Positions 1 to 8,852 are shown, numbered from the stretch's first letter. The stretch: 64,000 nucleotides of DNA from FEN-299 sp963717945 (GCA_963717945.1 CAVQXT010000006.1:248001-312000), one strand, 5' to 3'. The notes: generated by a model not told the origin, from the sequence alone. Numbers and translations: made by a program.

Positions 1-1416
1 CGGGTGGAAACGCTCCTCGGCGACCTTCCGGGCCGCGATCTCGGCGGCGTCCTCGTCGGTGACCCAGCCCGTGTCGACGCTGTTCATGTGGATGCCGTCG
101 TTGTAATAGTCGGTCGCGGCCGTGCGCGTCATCATGTTCAGCGCGGCCTTCGCCATGTTCGTGTGCGGGTGGCGCGTCGTCTTGCCCGCCCGGTAGAACT
201 GCCCCTCGACCGCCGACACGTTGACGATGTGCTTGTCGCGGCCGGGCGCGCGGAGCAGCAACGGCTTGAGGCGCGCGTTGAAGACAAACGGCGCGACGGC
301 GTTGACCAGGTGCACCTCGAGCAGTTCCACGGTCGGGACCTCGGCCAGCAGCATCCGCCACGAATTGTGCCGGCGCAGGTCGATCTGCTGCAGGTCCGTA
401 TCGAGGCAGCCCCGGGGAAACAGCTCCGGGCGCGCCAGCAGGTCTTCGGGCAGCAGGGCCACCTGCGACAATTCGGCGGCCTGCCACACCATGGCCTCGA
501 GGGGCTCGCCTCGCGCGATGGCCGATCCGCGGCTGCCGTCGCGGAGCAGCCTCGAGGCTTCCACCGGCATGTCGAGAAGCGCCGCGCGTTCCTCGGCCAT
601 CATGTGCGCGTAGAACTCGGGCGGGCGGCGGACGGTCTGGCAGGCGTTGTTGACGATGAAGTCGAGGCGGTCACGCGTCGCCACGAGGTCGCGGCAGAAC
701 GCCTCCACGCTCGGCGTGTGGCGCAGATCGAGCCCGACGATCTCGAGGCGGTGGCCCCAATCGGGGAAGTCGGGCTCGGCGGCATAGCGGACGGCCGCAT
801 TGCGCGGGAACCGCGTGGTGACGATCACGTGCGCGCCCGATCGGAGCAGCTTCAGCCCGGCCTGGTACCCGATCTTGACCCGCCCGCCCGTCAGAAGCGC
901 CACGCGGCCCCGCAGGTCGGCCAGTTCGGTCCGCGCCGCGAAATTGACCGCCGCGCACGATGGGCAGAGCTGGTCGTAGAAGTGGTGCACGTGCGAATAG
1001 CCCTGCTTGCAGATGTAGCAATGCCGCTCGGCGAGAGAGGCGTTCGAGCCCGGCATCGCCTCGGTGACAGGGGCCTCCTCCGGCTCCGCGGGCAGGGCCG
1101 GGGTCGGCGTGGTCACCGTCGGCCGGCGTCGCAGCGCACGAATGCCCGTCTGGTGAAGGACGGCGTCTTCCTGCCTGACGCGGTGCGCCCTGCGCTCGCG
1201 GGCCGCCAGCTTCGCGCGCTTGCGCCCCGCGCGCGGATCGGACACCGAGAGGCCGGCAACGACCCGGTGCAACCGCGCCCGCGCCTCGGCGGGAATTCCG
1301 TCCATGAGGCTCCAGTCGGCCGCGAGGCGCTCGAGGAGTCCGATGGCCGACGCGACCTGCTGAGGCAGGTCCGTCACGCTGCCGTTTGGTGGCGCGGGGC
1401 GTTGTTCGGGTGCCAT
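1..1416 (-). CDS. SDR-family oxidoreductase with N-terminal zinc-ribbon-like segment (3' end cut by window)
   Basis: The minus frame is open from an ATG at 1416 to the window edge (472 codons visible, no stop). About 130 variable N-terminal residues precede two CxxC pairs (CYIC near 133, CPSC near 151) that probably bind zinc. An SDR Rossmann domain follows with a TGGRVKIG dinucleotide loop near 176-183, an NNA motif near 250 and a serine in NVSAVEG near 400. The usual catalytic YxxxK is not in its normal place: the aligned segment reads TNMAK, with Thr where Tyr is expected, although YRAGK occurs seven residues after the Ser. It is probably an NAD(P)-dependent oxidoreductase of unknown substrate. 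The long opposite-strand frame here is its shadow. Family assignment is sure, substrate unknown. Confidence 0.88.
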   Translation of the reverse strand, partial: MAPEQRPAPPNGSVTDLPQQVASAIGLLERLAADWSLMDGIPAEARARLHRVVAGLSVSDPRAGRKRAKLAARERRAHRVRQEDAVLHQTGIRALRRRPTVTTPTPALPAEPEEAPVTEAMPGSNASLAERHCYICKQGYSHVHHFYDQLCPSCAAVNFAARTELADLRGRVALLTGGRVKIGYQAGLKLLRSGAHVIVTTRFPRNAAVRYAAEPDFPDWGHRLEIVGLDLRHTPSVEAFCRDLVATRDRLDFIVNNACQTVRRPPEFYAHMMAEERAALLDMPVEASRLLRDGSRGSAIARGEPLEAMVWQAAELSQVALLPEDLLARPELFPRGCLDTDLQQIDLRRHNSWRMLLAEVPTVELLEVHLVNAVAPFVFNARLKPLLLRAPGRDKHIVNVSAVEGQFYRAGKTTRHPHTNMAKAALNMMTRTAATDYYNDGIHMNSVDTGWVTDEDAAEIAARKVAEERFHP

Positions 1417-1685
1417 CGAACGAGCATAGCGCACGAACGGCCGCCGCCGTGTCCCTGCTCATCGTCGGGTCCATGATGGCGGTGCTGTTCCGATCGGGAA
1501 TCCTGAGCTTCGTGGTGGCGATGCTGGTCGCCAACGTCCTGATCCAGTTCCCGCTGACCACCAATCTCACGGCCTGGTACGGCGCGGGCGCCGTCGTCGC
1601 CGTCCTGCTGCCGGCGGCCCTCGCCCTGTACGGGTTCCGCGTGGCGCTCGCGGGCAAACCGCTGCTCGGCTCGTCGGCGGACTAG
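1386..1685 (+). pseudogene. C-terminal remnant of a membrane protein (kinase-like membrane tail)
   Basis: The open frame begins at a TTG, with a better internal ATG at 1473. It encodes mostly hydrophobic sequence with two likely membrane helices (around SFVVAMLVANVLIQFPL and GAVVAVLLPAALALYGF) and a short polar tail. The pattern resembles the last two helices of Acidobacteria membrane Ser/Thr kinases, without any kinase domain here. It overlaps the 5' end of the divergent SDR gene by 31 bases and has no clear ribosome binding site. It is read as the surviving 3' end of a larger gene. A real small membrane protein is possible. Confidence 0.45.
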
Positions 1686-1712
1686 CGGGCCGCCCGGACG
1701 ATAGAGGTTGCG

Positions 1713-2318
1713 ATGGGACGAGCGATCGACGCCGACCGTTCGCTGGACCACGTCCGGGCGAGGCAGTTCTACGATCGCGTCGGTTCCTGGCTCGACACGC
1801 AGCGCTTCTACGAGGGTCGCGCGATCGGCGCGCTTGTCGCCCGGGCAAGCTTCGAGACGGCGCACTGGGTCTTCGAGTTTGGCTGCGGAACCGGGCGGCT
1901 TGCGGTTCGCCTGCTGGGACGAGTGCTGCCGCCCGACGCGCGCTACACCGCCGTCGACATCAGCGGAACGATGGTGGACCTGACGACGGAGCGATTGCGG
2001 CCGTGGGCCGGGCGCGCCAACGTCCGGCTGACCGATGGCTCGGCGCCATCGGGCGAACCCGACGCGTCTCACGACCGATTCGTTTCGACCTACGTGCTCG
2101 ATCTGCCTTCAGGCCGCGACATTCGGGAGGCGCTCACCGAGGCACACCGCATCCCCACCGACCACGGTCTGCTGTGCCTGGCGACCTCGACCGGGGGTAC
2201 TCGGGGGCTCGCACGCCTGGTCACTGCGGGATGGACGAGGCTGTACCGTCGCAATCCGTATCTGGTCGGCGCATGTCGCCCGTTGCGCGCGGCCGACTAT
2301 CTTCCGCCCGGCCAGTGA
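1713..2318 (+). CDS. Class I SAM-dependent methyltransferase, ended early by an in-frame TGA
   Basis: This 201-residue product starts at ATG 1713. Motif I (FEFGCGTG) is near residue 54 and an acidic VDIS strand end near residue 78, as in class I SAM methyltransferases. The substrate is not recognisable. The frame stops at TGA 2316-2318, but the same frame continues for 25 more sensible codons (RVEHQETIAAFGITSEVVVA...) to a TAG at 2394-2396. That tail resembles the normal C-terminal strand of this family. A single TGG-to-TGA change would explain it. The product lacks its last strand, so function may be reduced. Confidence 0.8.
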   Translation: MGRAIDADRSLDHVRARQFYDRVGSWLDTQRFYEGRAIGALVARASFETAHWVFEFGCGTGRLAVRLLGRVLPPDARYTAVDISGTMVDLTTERLRPWAGRANVRLTDGSAPSGEPDASHDRFVSTYVLDLPSGRDIREALTEAHRIPTDHGLLCLATSTGGTRGLARLVTAGWTRLYRRNPYLVGACRPLRAADYLPPGQ

Positions 2319-2407
2319 CGGGTCGAGCACCAGGAGACGATCGCGGCCTTCGGCATCACGTCCGAGGTCGTCGTGGCGGCGAAGCGACGAGGATAGGCCC
2401 CGGCGCG

Positions 2408-2683
2408 TCACGCAGCCATTCGGCCCACGTTGCCGACGCGCGCCCCGATGACGTCGTATAGCCAGGCGAAGATCGCGCCCCCGACAAGGCCGTCGAAGAA
2501 CGCCCAGGCGGCTCCGATGAGGCTCCCGGCCAACGTCAGGTTGTAGCCACGGTAGATGTGCCCGAGCCACGTCGGATCGGTGCTCGGCCCATCGAGAGCC
2601 ATGACCCACCACGTCAGCAAAGGAAGCCCGAGTCCCCAGACGACTGCGCATGTCAACGCGAATGCCTTGACGTCGAGTTTCAT
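2408..2683 (-). CDS. Small membrane protein of the bacterial 'phage holin-like' family
   Basis: The start is ATG 2683, preceded by a GGAAGAGG-type ribosome binding site; the frame also opens upstream to 2782 without a better signal. The 91-residue product (MKLDVKAFALTCAVVWGLGL...) has a hydrophobic N-terminal helix, a short loop and a second hydrophobic region ending FFDGLVGGAIFAWLYDV. Proteins of this shape are common single genes in Acidobacteria and Planctomycetes and are often labelled bacteriophage holin by similarity only. No lysis genes are nearby, so a phage role is not implied. It lies convergent to the methyltransferase. Confidence 0.75.
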   Translation of the reverse strand: MKLDVKAFALTCAVVWGLGLPLLTWWVMALDGPSTDPTWLGHIYRGYNLTLAGSLIGAAWAFFDGLVGGAIFAWLYDVIGARVGNVGRMAA

Positions 2684-2901
2684 ATCTGCCTCTTCCGTCA
2701 GGTTCGAGACGGGCCGTTGAGCGCCGGCCCTTCTCATCGCCCTGCCGAACCCATGATACCGCGGAAATAGTTTGACCTGCAACTAAGCGCCACGGCGAAT
2801 CCGGACGGGCCACGGGTATGGCCGCCGTCCTCGCGTTCGACACCCGGGACGTGGTGGAGATCCGGTAAACCGCTGACTTGGACAGGAGCGGGACCTCCGC
2901 G

Positions 2902-3546
2902 TCACGGGGAGGCCGGCAGCCTGGCGGGCGGCAGGTTCCAGCCGCGCCGAATCGCGATGAGGCGTATGCCGAAGCACAGGAGCGCGCCCGCGATTGTGGT
3001 CGCCGTCGGCGGCCAGTGCAGGAGGTGGCCGCCAACGACCACCCCGGCGCCGGCGAGCGCCGCGAGGGCGTAGAAGTCGGCGCGCAGCACGACGGGGATC
3101 TCGTTGACCAGCAGGTCGCGCAGGACGCCGCCTCCAATGCCCGTGAGCATTCCCAGCAGCGCCGCGGCCAGGGGGTTGACACCGAACGCCAGCGCCTTCT
3201 GCGTGCCGGCCACCGCGAACAACCCGAGGCCCGCCGCATCGAGCAGCAGCACCATGGGACGGAGCCGCCGAACCTTCGGGTACCACGCGAACGTCACGGC
3301 CGCCGCCAGCAGCGACACCGCGACGTACCGCCAGTCGTTGATCGCGGCCGGCGGAACGGCCCCGATGAGAATGTCCCGCGTCACGCCGCCGGCGTTGCCC
3401 GCCACGAACGCCAGGACGGCCAGGCCGAACACGTCCAGCTTCTTCTCCACGCCGGAGGCCGCGCCGCTGAGGGCGAACACGAAGGTCCCGACGAGGTCGA
3501 GCACGAGGAGAAGCGTCGCTGTCGCCAGCCCGAGGGGAGTCATCAT
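2902..3546 (-). CDS. TRIC-family (YadS/UPF0126-like) cation channel membrane protein
   Basis: The start is one of two adjacent ATGs (3546/3543). The 214-residue product is almost entirely membrane: about seven helices in two internally similar halves. It carries the family's paired glycine-rich motifs, GNAGGVTRDILIG near residue 57 and GIGGGVLRDLLVNEIP near residue 140. Bacterial members form homotrimeric monovalent cation channels in the inner membrane. The gene stands alone, with no related neighbours. The family call is firm; the transported ion here is inferred from the family. Confidence 0.9.
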   Translation of the reverse strand: MMTPLGLATATLLLVLDLVGTFVFALSGAASGVEKKLDVFGLAVLAFVAGNAGGVTRDILIGAVPPAAINDWRYVAVSLLAAAVTFAWYPKVRRLRPMVLLLDAAGLGLFAVAGTQKALAFGVNPLAAALLGMLTGIGGGVLRDLLVNEIPVVLRADFYALAALAGAGVVVGGHLLHWPPTATTIAGALLCFGIRLIAIRRGWNLPPARLPASP

Positions 3547-3634
3547 GGACGGACCGCCTGTGATGCGGCGAGCCACGCGAGGGACGCGGACGGCCGGCGC
3601 CGCGATGCCGGTCGTCCGCCATCGCCGGGCGCGC

Positions 3635-3730
3635 TCAGAGCACGCCGATTTGCCGCAGGAACCCCACCTGGTCGTAGAACAGGTTCTCTTCGACAGTCGC
3701 GGCGATGGTGGAGGCCCGGTATTCTTGATT
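3635..3730 (-). pseudogene. C-terminal scrap of a SnoaL-like/ester cyclase protein
   Basis: A 31-codon open stretch between stops, without a start codon, ends ENLFYDQVGFLRQIGVL-stop. That ending resembles the C-terminus of SnoaL-like ester cyclases (typically ...LFYDQ..FLQQIG). Nothing of the rest of the domain is found upstream. It is treated as a gene remnant between the TRIC gene and the divergent secreted protein. Confidence 0.3.
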
Positions 3731-3822
3731 CTAGGGCGGAGGGCGTCGTGCCCGGTCGGGAATCGTGCAGACGCCGCGCCTCCGTCGTTCCATCCTCCAC
3801 GCAATGTGGATAGAATGACCGC

Positions 3823-5073
3823 GTGAAGTGGATAATCGCCCTGCTCTTGCTGGTCGCGTCGGCCGCGCCCGCGGCAGCGCAGGACACGCCGGAGCCCGGG
3901 AACGGCGAGAAGATCTACCCGTTCATCCTCAGGGATTCCCCGGCGCGCCTGTTCACGATGCGGCAGTTCGACGAAGACTCCCTGAGCGCCTACCGGCTGT
4001 TCTCGGACGTGCTCGGCCGCAACCTCAAACCCGTCGTCAACTACGCGGTCCAGGGCGCCTTTGTCGTCCTCTTCTTTCACGGCCTGACGCACGAAGAAGC
4101 GCACCAATCCATCCTCGTCGGGGAGGACATCGGCTCGGTCTCCCACCCCTTCCAGCTCTCCGAGCGCGGCGGGTTCGTGACCGGCGTCACCGACGCGACC
4201 CTCCAGACCCTGCGCGACACGAAATTCCCGACTTTCATTCGTCTCCACACGGCGGGCTTCGAGTCCGACTACATGATGGCCACCAGGGAAGAGACGCTCA
4301 TGTCGCAGGGCGACGAGAGCTACAAGAACCTGGCCGTGGAGTACCTGGCACGCAAGGCGGGGATCATCCGGTACTTCACCGAGGGTATCTTCAAGTACAA
4401 CACCGACGGCGCCGAGGAACCCAACGAGCTCGATCGGGACGTCGTCGGCAACGACCTCTACGGCGCCATCCGCCACCTGTACCGCCCGACGATGCCGTAC
4501 ACGCGCTACACGCGGTACCAGGACCTCACCCCCGAGGAACTGGGCTACCTCCACCGGGTGCAGTACCGGACCTTCCTCAACCTCGCCAACGCGAACGTGA
4601 TCGGGGTGGACAACTTCCGCGTGTCAGACGCCGTCAGGCTCAACGTCGGCCTGGGGCACTGCATGGGGCCATTCGGCGACTTCATCGACCAGAAGCTCTG
4701 GTTGACCGTGAAGCGGAAGGTGAAGATCAGCGGGTATCTGCGCGAGTTCGAGAACCGCGACCGCTGGTTCTTCGGCGCCGGGATCGGCATCAACGACTAC
4801 CCCGTGGCCGGGCGCGTGGTCGTGTCGGCCGCGGTGCACTACTGGAACCAGCCCGTGGGCCTGAGCTTCACCGCGCTCGACGGCCAGTCGGGAGGAGCGG
4901 TCGATGTCGTCGGCCGCTACAAGGTGCCCATCAGGAACAGCGCCTGGCTGCGGTTCCTCTCCCTGGACGTGGGCGTCATCTACAAGACCGCCGGCTTCCT
5001 GCCGGAAGAGCTGGCCCTGGGCGAACACTTCGGCGCCCGCATCGGCCTGAGCCTGTTCACCCGGGGCTCCTGA
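3823..5073 (+). CDS. Secreted protein of unknown function with HExxH motif and barrel-like C-terminus
   Basis: The start is GTG 3823 (MKWIIALLLLVASAAPAAAQ), which gives a clear signal peptide cut near AAAQ. The 416-residue product has HGLTHEEAHQS near residues 86-96, which fits the zinc-metallopeptidase HExxH pattern. A middle region contains many YRPTMPYTRYTRY-type aromatic stretches. The C-terminal ~150 residues have alternating hydrophobic and polar strands (VKISGYLREF, RVVVSAAVHYW, LSLDVGVIYKT), as in outer-membrane barrels. I do not recognise a named family. A membrane-associated peptidase is possible, but the HEEAH match may be chance. Confidence 0.8.
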   Translation: MKWIIALLLLVASAAPAAAQDTPEPGNGEKIYPFILRDSPARLFTMRQFDEDSLSAYRLFSDVLGRNLKPVVNYAVQGAFVVLFFHGLTHEEAHQSILVGEDIGSVSHPFQLSERGGFVTGVTDATLQTLRDTKFPTFIRLHTAGFESDYMMATREETLMSQGDESYKNLAVEYLARKAGIIRYFTEGIFKYNTDGAEEPNELDRDVVGNDLYGAIRHLYRPTMPYTRYTRYQDLTPEELGYLHRVQYRTFLNLANANVIGVDNFRVSDAVRLNVGLGHCMGPFGDFIDQKLWLTVKRKVKISGYLREFENRDRWFFGAGIGINDYPVAGRVVVSAAVHYWNQPVGLSFTALDGQSGGAVDVVGRYKVPIRNSAWLRFLSLDVGVIYKTAGFLPEELALGEHFGARIGLSLFTRGS

Positions 5074-5263
5074 GGGAACCGCTTCGGTTGCCCGCTCCGA
5101 ATTCCGCTCCGACCCGTCGCTGCGGACTCGGCTTGGCCGGACCCACCGTCCTGACGCTCGTGTGTGGGATACTGGCTGGTATTCACAGCTCCAGCGCTAC
5201 CTCCGGGACGCAAGCGCTTTGCCGCGTCAGCGGGGCTCACGCGGCACGAGGGATGGTCCGCCG

Positions 5264-7663
5264 ATGCCCGATTATGAAGGCCCCACTTTCGGGGACGAGC
5301 CACGGTCTGGATCCAGGCGCCCTGCCGGCGCAGCCGCTCCAGGCGCGCCCTCGCCGCTGACCGACGCCGCGCAGGCCTTGCCGGCGAGGATTGGGCGGTA
5401 TCGCGTCGTTCGCCTGCTCGGTGAGGGCGGGATGGGCGCGGTCTACGAGGCGGAGCAGGAGTTCCCGCATCGCACCGTGGCCCTGAAGGTGATCCGCGCG
5501 GGATATGCCACCCGCGAGATGCTCCGCCGCTTCGAGAACGAGGCGCAGGCGCTGGGCCGGCTGCAGCACCCCGGCATCGCGCAGATCTACGACGCGGGGA
5601 TGGCCGACACCCCGTTTGGGCGCCAGCCTTACTTCGCCATGGAGCTGGTGCACGGGCAGTCGCTGCTTGCCTACTGCGACGCGCACCGGCTCGACCTGCG
5701 GCAGCGGCTGGAGCTGATGGCGAAGATTTGCGACGGCGTCCAGCACGCGCACCAGCGCGCGATCATCCATCGCGATCTCAAACCCGCCAACATCCTGGTG
5801 GACGAATCGGGCCAGCCCCACATCCTCGATTTCGGCGTGGCGCGGCTCACCGACTCCGACACGTACGCGACGCTGCAGACCAACGTCGGTGAGCTGGTCG
5901 GGACGCTGGCCTACATGAGCCCGGAACAGTTGCTGGGCGACCCGGCGGAGATCGATACGCGCAGCGACGTCTACGCGCTGGGGATGATCCTGTACGAGGT
6001 GGTCGCCGGCCGGCCGCCCTACGCGATTGGGCGTGAGTTGACCCAGGCGGTGCAGACCATCCGCGAGGAAGAGCCGCCCCCGCTGAGATCGGTGAATCGC
6101 GCCTGCAGCGGCGACGTCGAGACCATCGTCGGCAAGGCCCTCGAGAAGGACAAGACGCGGCGTTACGCCTCGGCCGCCGGATTGGCCGAGGACCTCCGCC
6201 GCCATTTGCGCGACGAGCCCATCGCGGCGCGTCCGCCCAGCGCCTCGTACCTCCTGCGGAAGTTCGCGCGACGCAACAGGGCGCTGGTGACGGGCGTGGC
6301 GGCGGTGTTCGTGGCGCTCGTCCTGGGCGTGGTGGCCAGCACCCGGGAAGCGGTGCAGGCGCGGCGGGCGGAAGCGGACGCCAGGCGGCAGTCGGCCATC
6401 GCCCAGGCCGTGAACGACTTCCTGCAGAACGATCTGCTGGCACAGGCCAGTGCGAAGAACCAATCCGGGTCCACCCACCCCGATCCGGATCTGAAAGTGA
6501 GAACAGCCCTGGACCGCGCCGCGGTCCGCATCGAGGGCAAGTTCAGCCACCAACCGGAGGTGGAGGCCGCGATCCGGGAGACCATGGGAAACACCTATGC
6601 CGAGCTCGCGCAATACGCGGAATCGCGGAAGCAGTTGGAACGCGCTCTGGATCTGGAGCGCCGGGTCTGGGGCCCGGAGAATCAAAAGACGCTCAACGCC
6701 CTGAACCACCTGGGACGTATTGCCTGGCATCAGGGCCGGTATCCCGAGGCGGAGGCGCTTCTCGCCCCGGCCCTGGAAATCGAGCGGCGGGTTCTGGGCC
6801 CGCAGCATCCCGACACGCTGTTCTGCATGAACAACCTGGCGAATGTCTACAGGGCGGAGAGGAAGGACGCGCAGGCCGAGGCGCTCTACGGCCAGACGCT
6901 GGAGGTCCGGCGACGCGTGCTGGGTCCCGAACATCCCGACACGCTGATCTCGATGAACAACCTGGCCAACGTCTACTGGTCGCAAGGCAAGTATGGGCAA
7001 GCCGACGCGCTTTACAGCCAGACGCTGGACATCCAGCGCCGCGTGCTGGGTCCCGAGCATCCCGACACGTTGTTGTCGATGGGCAACCTGGCCGACACCT
7101 GCGCCAAAGAGGACAAATTCGCGCAAGCCGAGGCGCTCTTCAGCCGGACGCTGGAGATCAGCCGCCGCGTACTCGGTCCGGAACATCCCGAGACCCTCGC
7201 GTTTCTTGCGGATTTCGCCTCGATGTACCAACGACAGGGCCAATATCCCAAGGCGGAGGCTCTCGCCGCGGAGGTCCTGGCGGGGCGCCGGCGCGCCCTG
7301 GGATCGGAACACCCGGATAACCTGCCATCGGCGCCCGACCTGGCGCTGGCGTGCTTGTCGCAGGGGAAGTTCGCCGAGAGCGAGCGCCTGGCGCGCGAGG
7401 CGATGGAGGCCGACAAGAGGCTCTGGCCCGATGATTGGCAACGATTCCGCGCCGAGAGCCTGCTCGGAGCGAGCCTTGCCGGGGAGAGGAAGTACGACGA
7501 AGCGGAACCGCTGTTGCTCGAAGGCTATCAGGGCATGCTCGCCCGCAAGGACCGCATCGACGTCGCTTATCACGACGATCTGGACCTGGCGCGTCAGTGG
7601 CTCGTCCAGCTCTATCGGGCCTGGGGTCGGCCTGCGAAGGCCGCCGAGTGGGGCAAGAAGTGA
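5264..7663 (+). CDS. Membrane Ser/Thr protein kinase with C-terminal TPR repeats
   Basis: I start it at ATG 5264 (MPDYEGPTF); the frame opens from GTG 5162 but the extra 34 residues look non-coding. The Hanks-type kinase domain runs about 45-310: GEGGMGAVYE P-loop near 53, VALK lysine near 74, HRDLKPAN catalytic loop near 169, DFGVARL near 190 and YMSPEQ activation segment. One membrane helix follows near 343-362. The rest, likely periplasmic, holds at least six 42-residue TPR units of the kinesin-light-chain type, each containing LGPEHPDTL or a variant. It is probably a transmembrane signalling kinase; ligand and substrates are unknown. Confidence 0.93.
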   Translation: MPDYEGPTFGDEPRSGSRRPAGAAAPGAPSPLTDAAQALPARIGRYRVVRLLGEGGMGAVYEAEQEFPHRTVALKVIRAGYATREMLRRFENEAQALGRLQHPGIAQIYDAGMADTPFGRQPYFAMELVHGQSLLAYCDAHRLDLRQRLELMAKICDGVQHAHQRAIIHRDLKPANILVDESGQPHILDFGVARLTDSDTYATLQTNVGELVGTLAYMSPEQLLGDPAEIDTRSDVYALGMILYEVVAGRPPYAIGRELTQAVQTIREEEPPPLRSVNRACSGDVETIVGKALEKDKTRRYASAAGLAEDLRRHLRDEPIAARPPSASYLLRKFARRNRALVTGVAAVFVALVLGVVASTREAVQARRAEADARRQSAIAQAVNDFLQNDLLAQASAKNQSGSTHPDPDLKVRTALDRAAVRIEGKFSHQPEVEAAIRETMGNTYAELAQYAESRKQLERALDLERRVWGPENQKTLNALNHLGRIAWHQGRYPEAEALLAPALEIERRVLGPQHPDTLFCMNNLANVYRAERKDAQAEALYGQTLEVRRRVLGPEHPDTLISMNNLANVYWSQGKYGQADALYSQTLDIQRRVLGPEHPDTLLSMGNLADTCAKEDKFAQAEALFSRTLEISRRVLGPEHPETLAFLADFASMYQRQGQYPKAEALAAEVLAGRRRALGSEHPDNLPSAPDLALACLSQGKFAESERLAREAMEADKRLWPDDWQRFRAESLLGASLAGERKYDEAEPLLLEGYQGMLARKDRIDVAYHDDLDLARQWLVQLYRAWGRPAKAAEWGKK

Positions 7664-7773
7664 GGCCCCAGGCGACGGCCGCCCCTACAGGTCGCCGGTG
7701 CTCGCGACGAGCCGCGGCTTCAGCTTCAGACGAGCAGAAATTACAACAGGCACGCCCACAGTGACCGGATGGC

Positions 7774-7837
7774 CACTTGTTCAAGACCCATGGGAGCCGG
7801 ACAATGCCGGCATGCAGGCAGGCACGAACGGCCTGGT
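7774..7837 (+). repeat. Dispersed repeat (copy 1) fused to VOC gene fragment
   Basis: This ~64-base stretch (around GACAATGCCGGCATGCAGGC) closely matches 43110-43173 in the same orientation. In both places it would read MPA(C/Y)RQAR in one frame. Here it sits exactly where the N-terminal half of a VOC protein has been lost. Confidence 0.6.
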
Positions 7838-8055
7838 CGATCGATCCGCAAGAAAGCGATCACTTTGCTCCAAGCTCTGCTCCCTTCATGGTCAACTACC
7901 GAGTGGAAGACCTCCTCGCCCTGGTCAAGGTCTTGAAGGAAGAAGGCTGCACCGTGCTCGAGAAGATTGACGAGTCCGAGTATGGGAAGTTCGCCTGGGT
8001 CATCGATCCAGAAGGAAACAAGGTCGAGCTGTGGCACCCGCCTCGAGGCCAATGA
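7777..8055 (+). pseudogene. Truncated VOC (glyoxalase/bleomycin-resistance fold) protein
   Basis: The last ~55 codons encode a good VOC C-terminal half: FMVNYRVEDLLALVKVLKEEG, then FAWVIDPEGNKVELWHPP with the usual metal-ligand glutamate in KVELW. The first ~37 codons do not match the fold; they come from a dispersed repeat also present at 43110-43173. The N-terminal beta-alpha-beta-beta-beta unit is missing, so the protein should not fold as a normal VOC dimer. It is read as a 5'-truncated gene joined to repeat DNA. A start at 7777 is formal only. Confidence 0.65.
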
Positions 8056-8122
8056 GCAGGCTCGTCAGTTCCCCATCACCGTGCGCGATCTGCGGCAGAT
8101 CTTCCTTGAGCGAGGCGACAAC

Positions 8123-8629
8123 TTGACCATCCGTCCCCGACATGTACTTGCCCTGGCCGCGGCGGCCATCCTCGCGACCGGCGTCCTCGCCGCCCGTCCC
8201 GCGCAACAGCGCGACGCTGCCGTGGAAGGCGTGTGGCGCTTTGTGGAGGAAGTCGACCATCGTCCCGACGGCTCGCTCGTCAAGACCGGGCCCGCCGCCG
8301 GTTACAACGGCCTCCTCATCTTCACCGGCAACGGCTACATGTCGTCGACGATCATGCCGAAGGGACGGACGTGGAGGCGCGAGACCGTGACCCCGGCCGA
8401 GCTGCGCGACACATTCGAGGGGGCGAGCGCCCATGCGGGGCGCTACGAGTGCGATACCGCGAAGCACACCGTGCGGATGGAGAACATCATCTCGCTGGAT
8501 CCTGCGGACGAGGGGAAGTGGGACGTCGTGGGATACCGCGGGCAGGGCGACACGCTCGAGCTTTCGGGACCGTGGACGTACAACGGCGAGAAGCTCACGT
8601 TCACGGTCCGCCTGGTTCGCGTGAAATGA
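8123..8629 (+). CDS. Exported lipocalin-like domain protein
   Basis: I choose TTG 8123, which follows a GAGG box by eight bases and gives the N-terminus MTIRPRHVLALAAAAILATG, a good signal peptide. The frame extends upstream into the VOC fragment but without a better start. The mature part begins VEGVWRFVEEVDHRPDG and contains GYNGLLIFTGNGYMSSTIMP, the pattern of the lipocalin-like (Lipocalin_5) domain of about 130 residues. The ligand is unknown. It is the last ordinary gene before the repeat- and integrase-rich region. Confidence 0.75.
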   Translation: MTIRPRHVLALAAAAILATGVLAARPAQQRDAAVEGVWRFVEEVDHRPDGSLVKTGPAAGYNGLLIFTGNGYMSSTIMPKGRTWRRETVTPAELRDTFEGASAHAGRYECDTAKHTVRMENIISLDPADEGKWDVVGYRGQGDTLELSGPWTYNGEKLTFTVRLVRVK

Positions 8630-8650
8630 CGAGGCAGTCGAGCGCTCGCG

Positions 8651-8852
8651 CCGAATGCGTCGCTTCGGCGGACCCGCCATAGCTCGCCGAGCATCTGCAT
8701 CCGCGCAGGCGAGCGACGGTGAGCACCCCCCCGGTTAACAGCCCGGCTTCTTGGGGCATCGTCCCTTTGTTGTCAACGACTTATGCGGACCACAAAGTCC
8801 GATTTGGAACCCTTTCGGCGCCTTATGCGGTGAAGTTTGCGGTGAAGTCTCC
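8651..8852 (+). repeat. Repeat copy A: palindromic unit, tRNA-Asn anticodon-arm core, integrase-tail-like DNA
   Basis: Three parts in order: a hairpin-rich unit (8651-8725, with GCTCGCC/GGCGAGC arms), the core CCGGTTAACAG at 8731-8741 identical to the anticodon arm of the tRNA-Asn at 45083-45093, and about 110 bases ending GCGGTGAAGTTTGCGGTGAAG. All three parts recur in the same order at 15891-16086, and the first two at 13630-13702. This looks like an integration scar. Confidence 0.7.

Noticed and set aside
4..1476. Plus-strand open frame of 490 codons
   Set aside because: It mirrors the SDR gene; the minus frame shows Rossmann and SDR motifs.
2316..2318. TGA as selenocysteine in the methyltransferase
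   Set aside because: No selenocysteine genes in the window and no evident hairpin after the codon; the position fits a Trp.
5237..7573. Minus-strand open frame of 778 codons
   Set aside because: It is a shadow of the TPR kinase, with the repeats mirrored.
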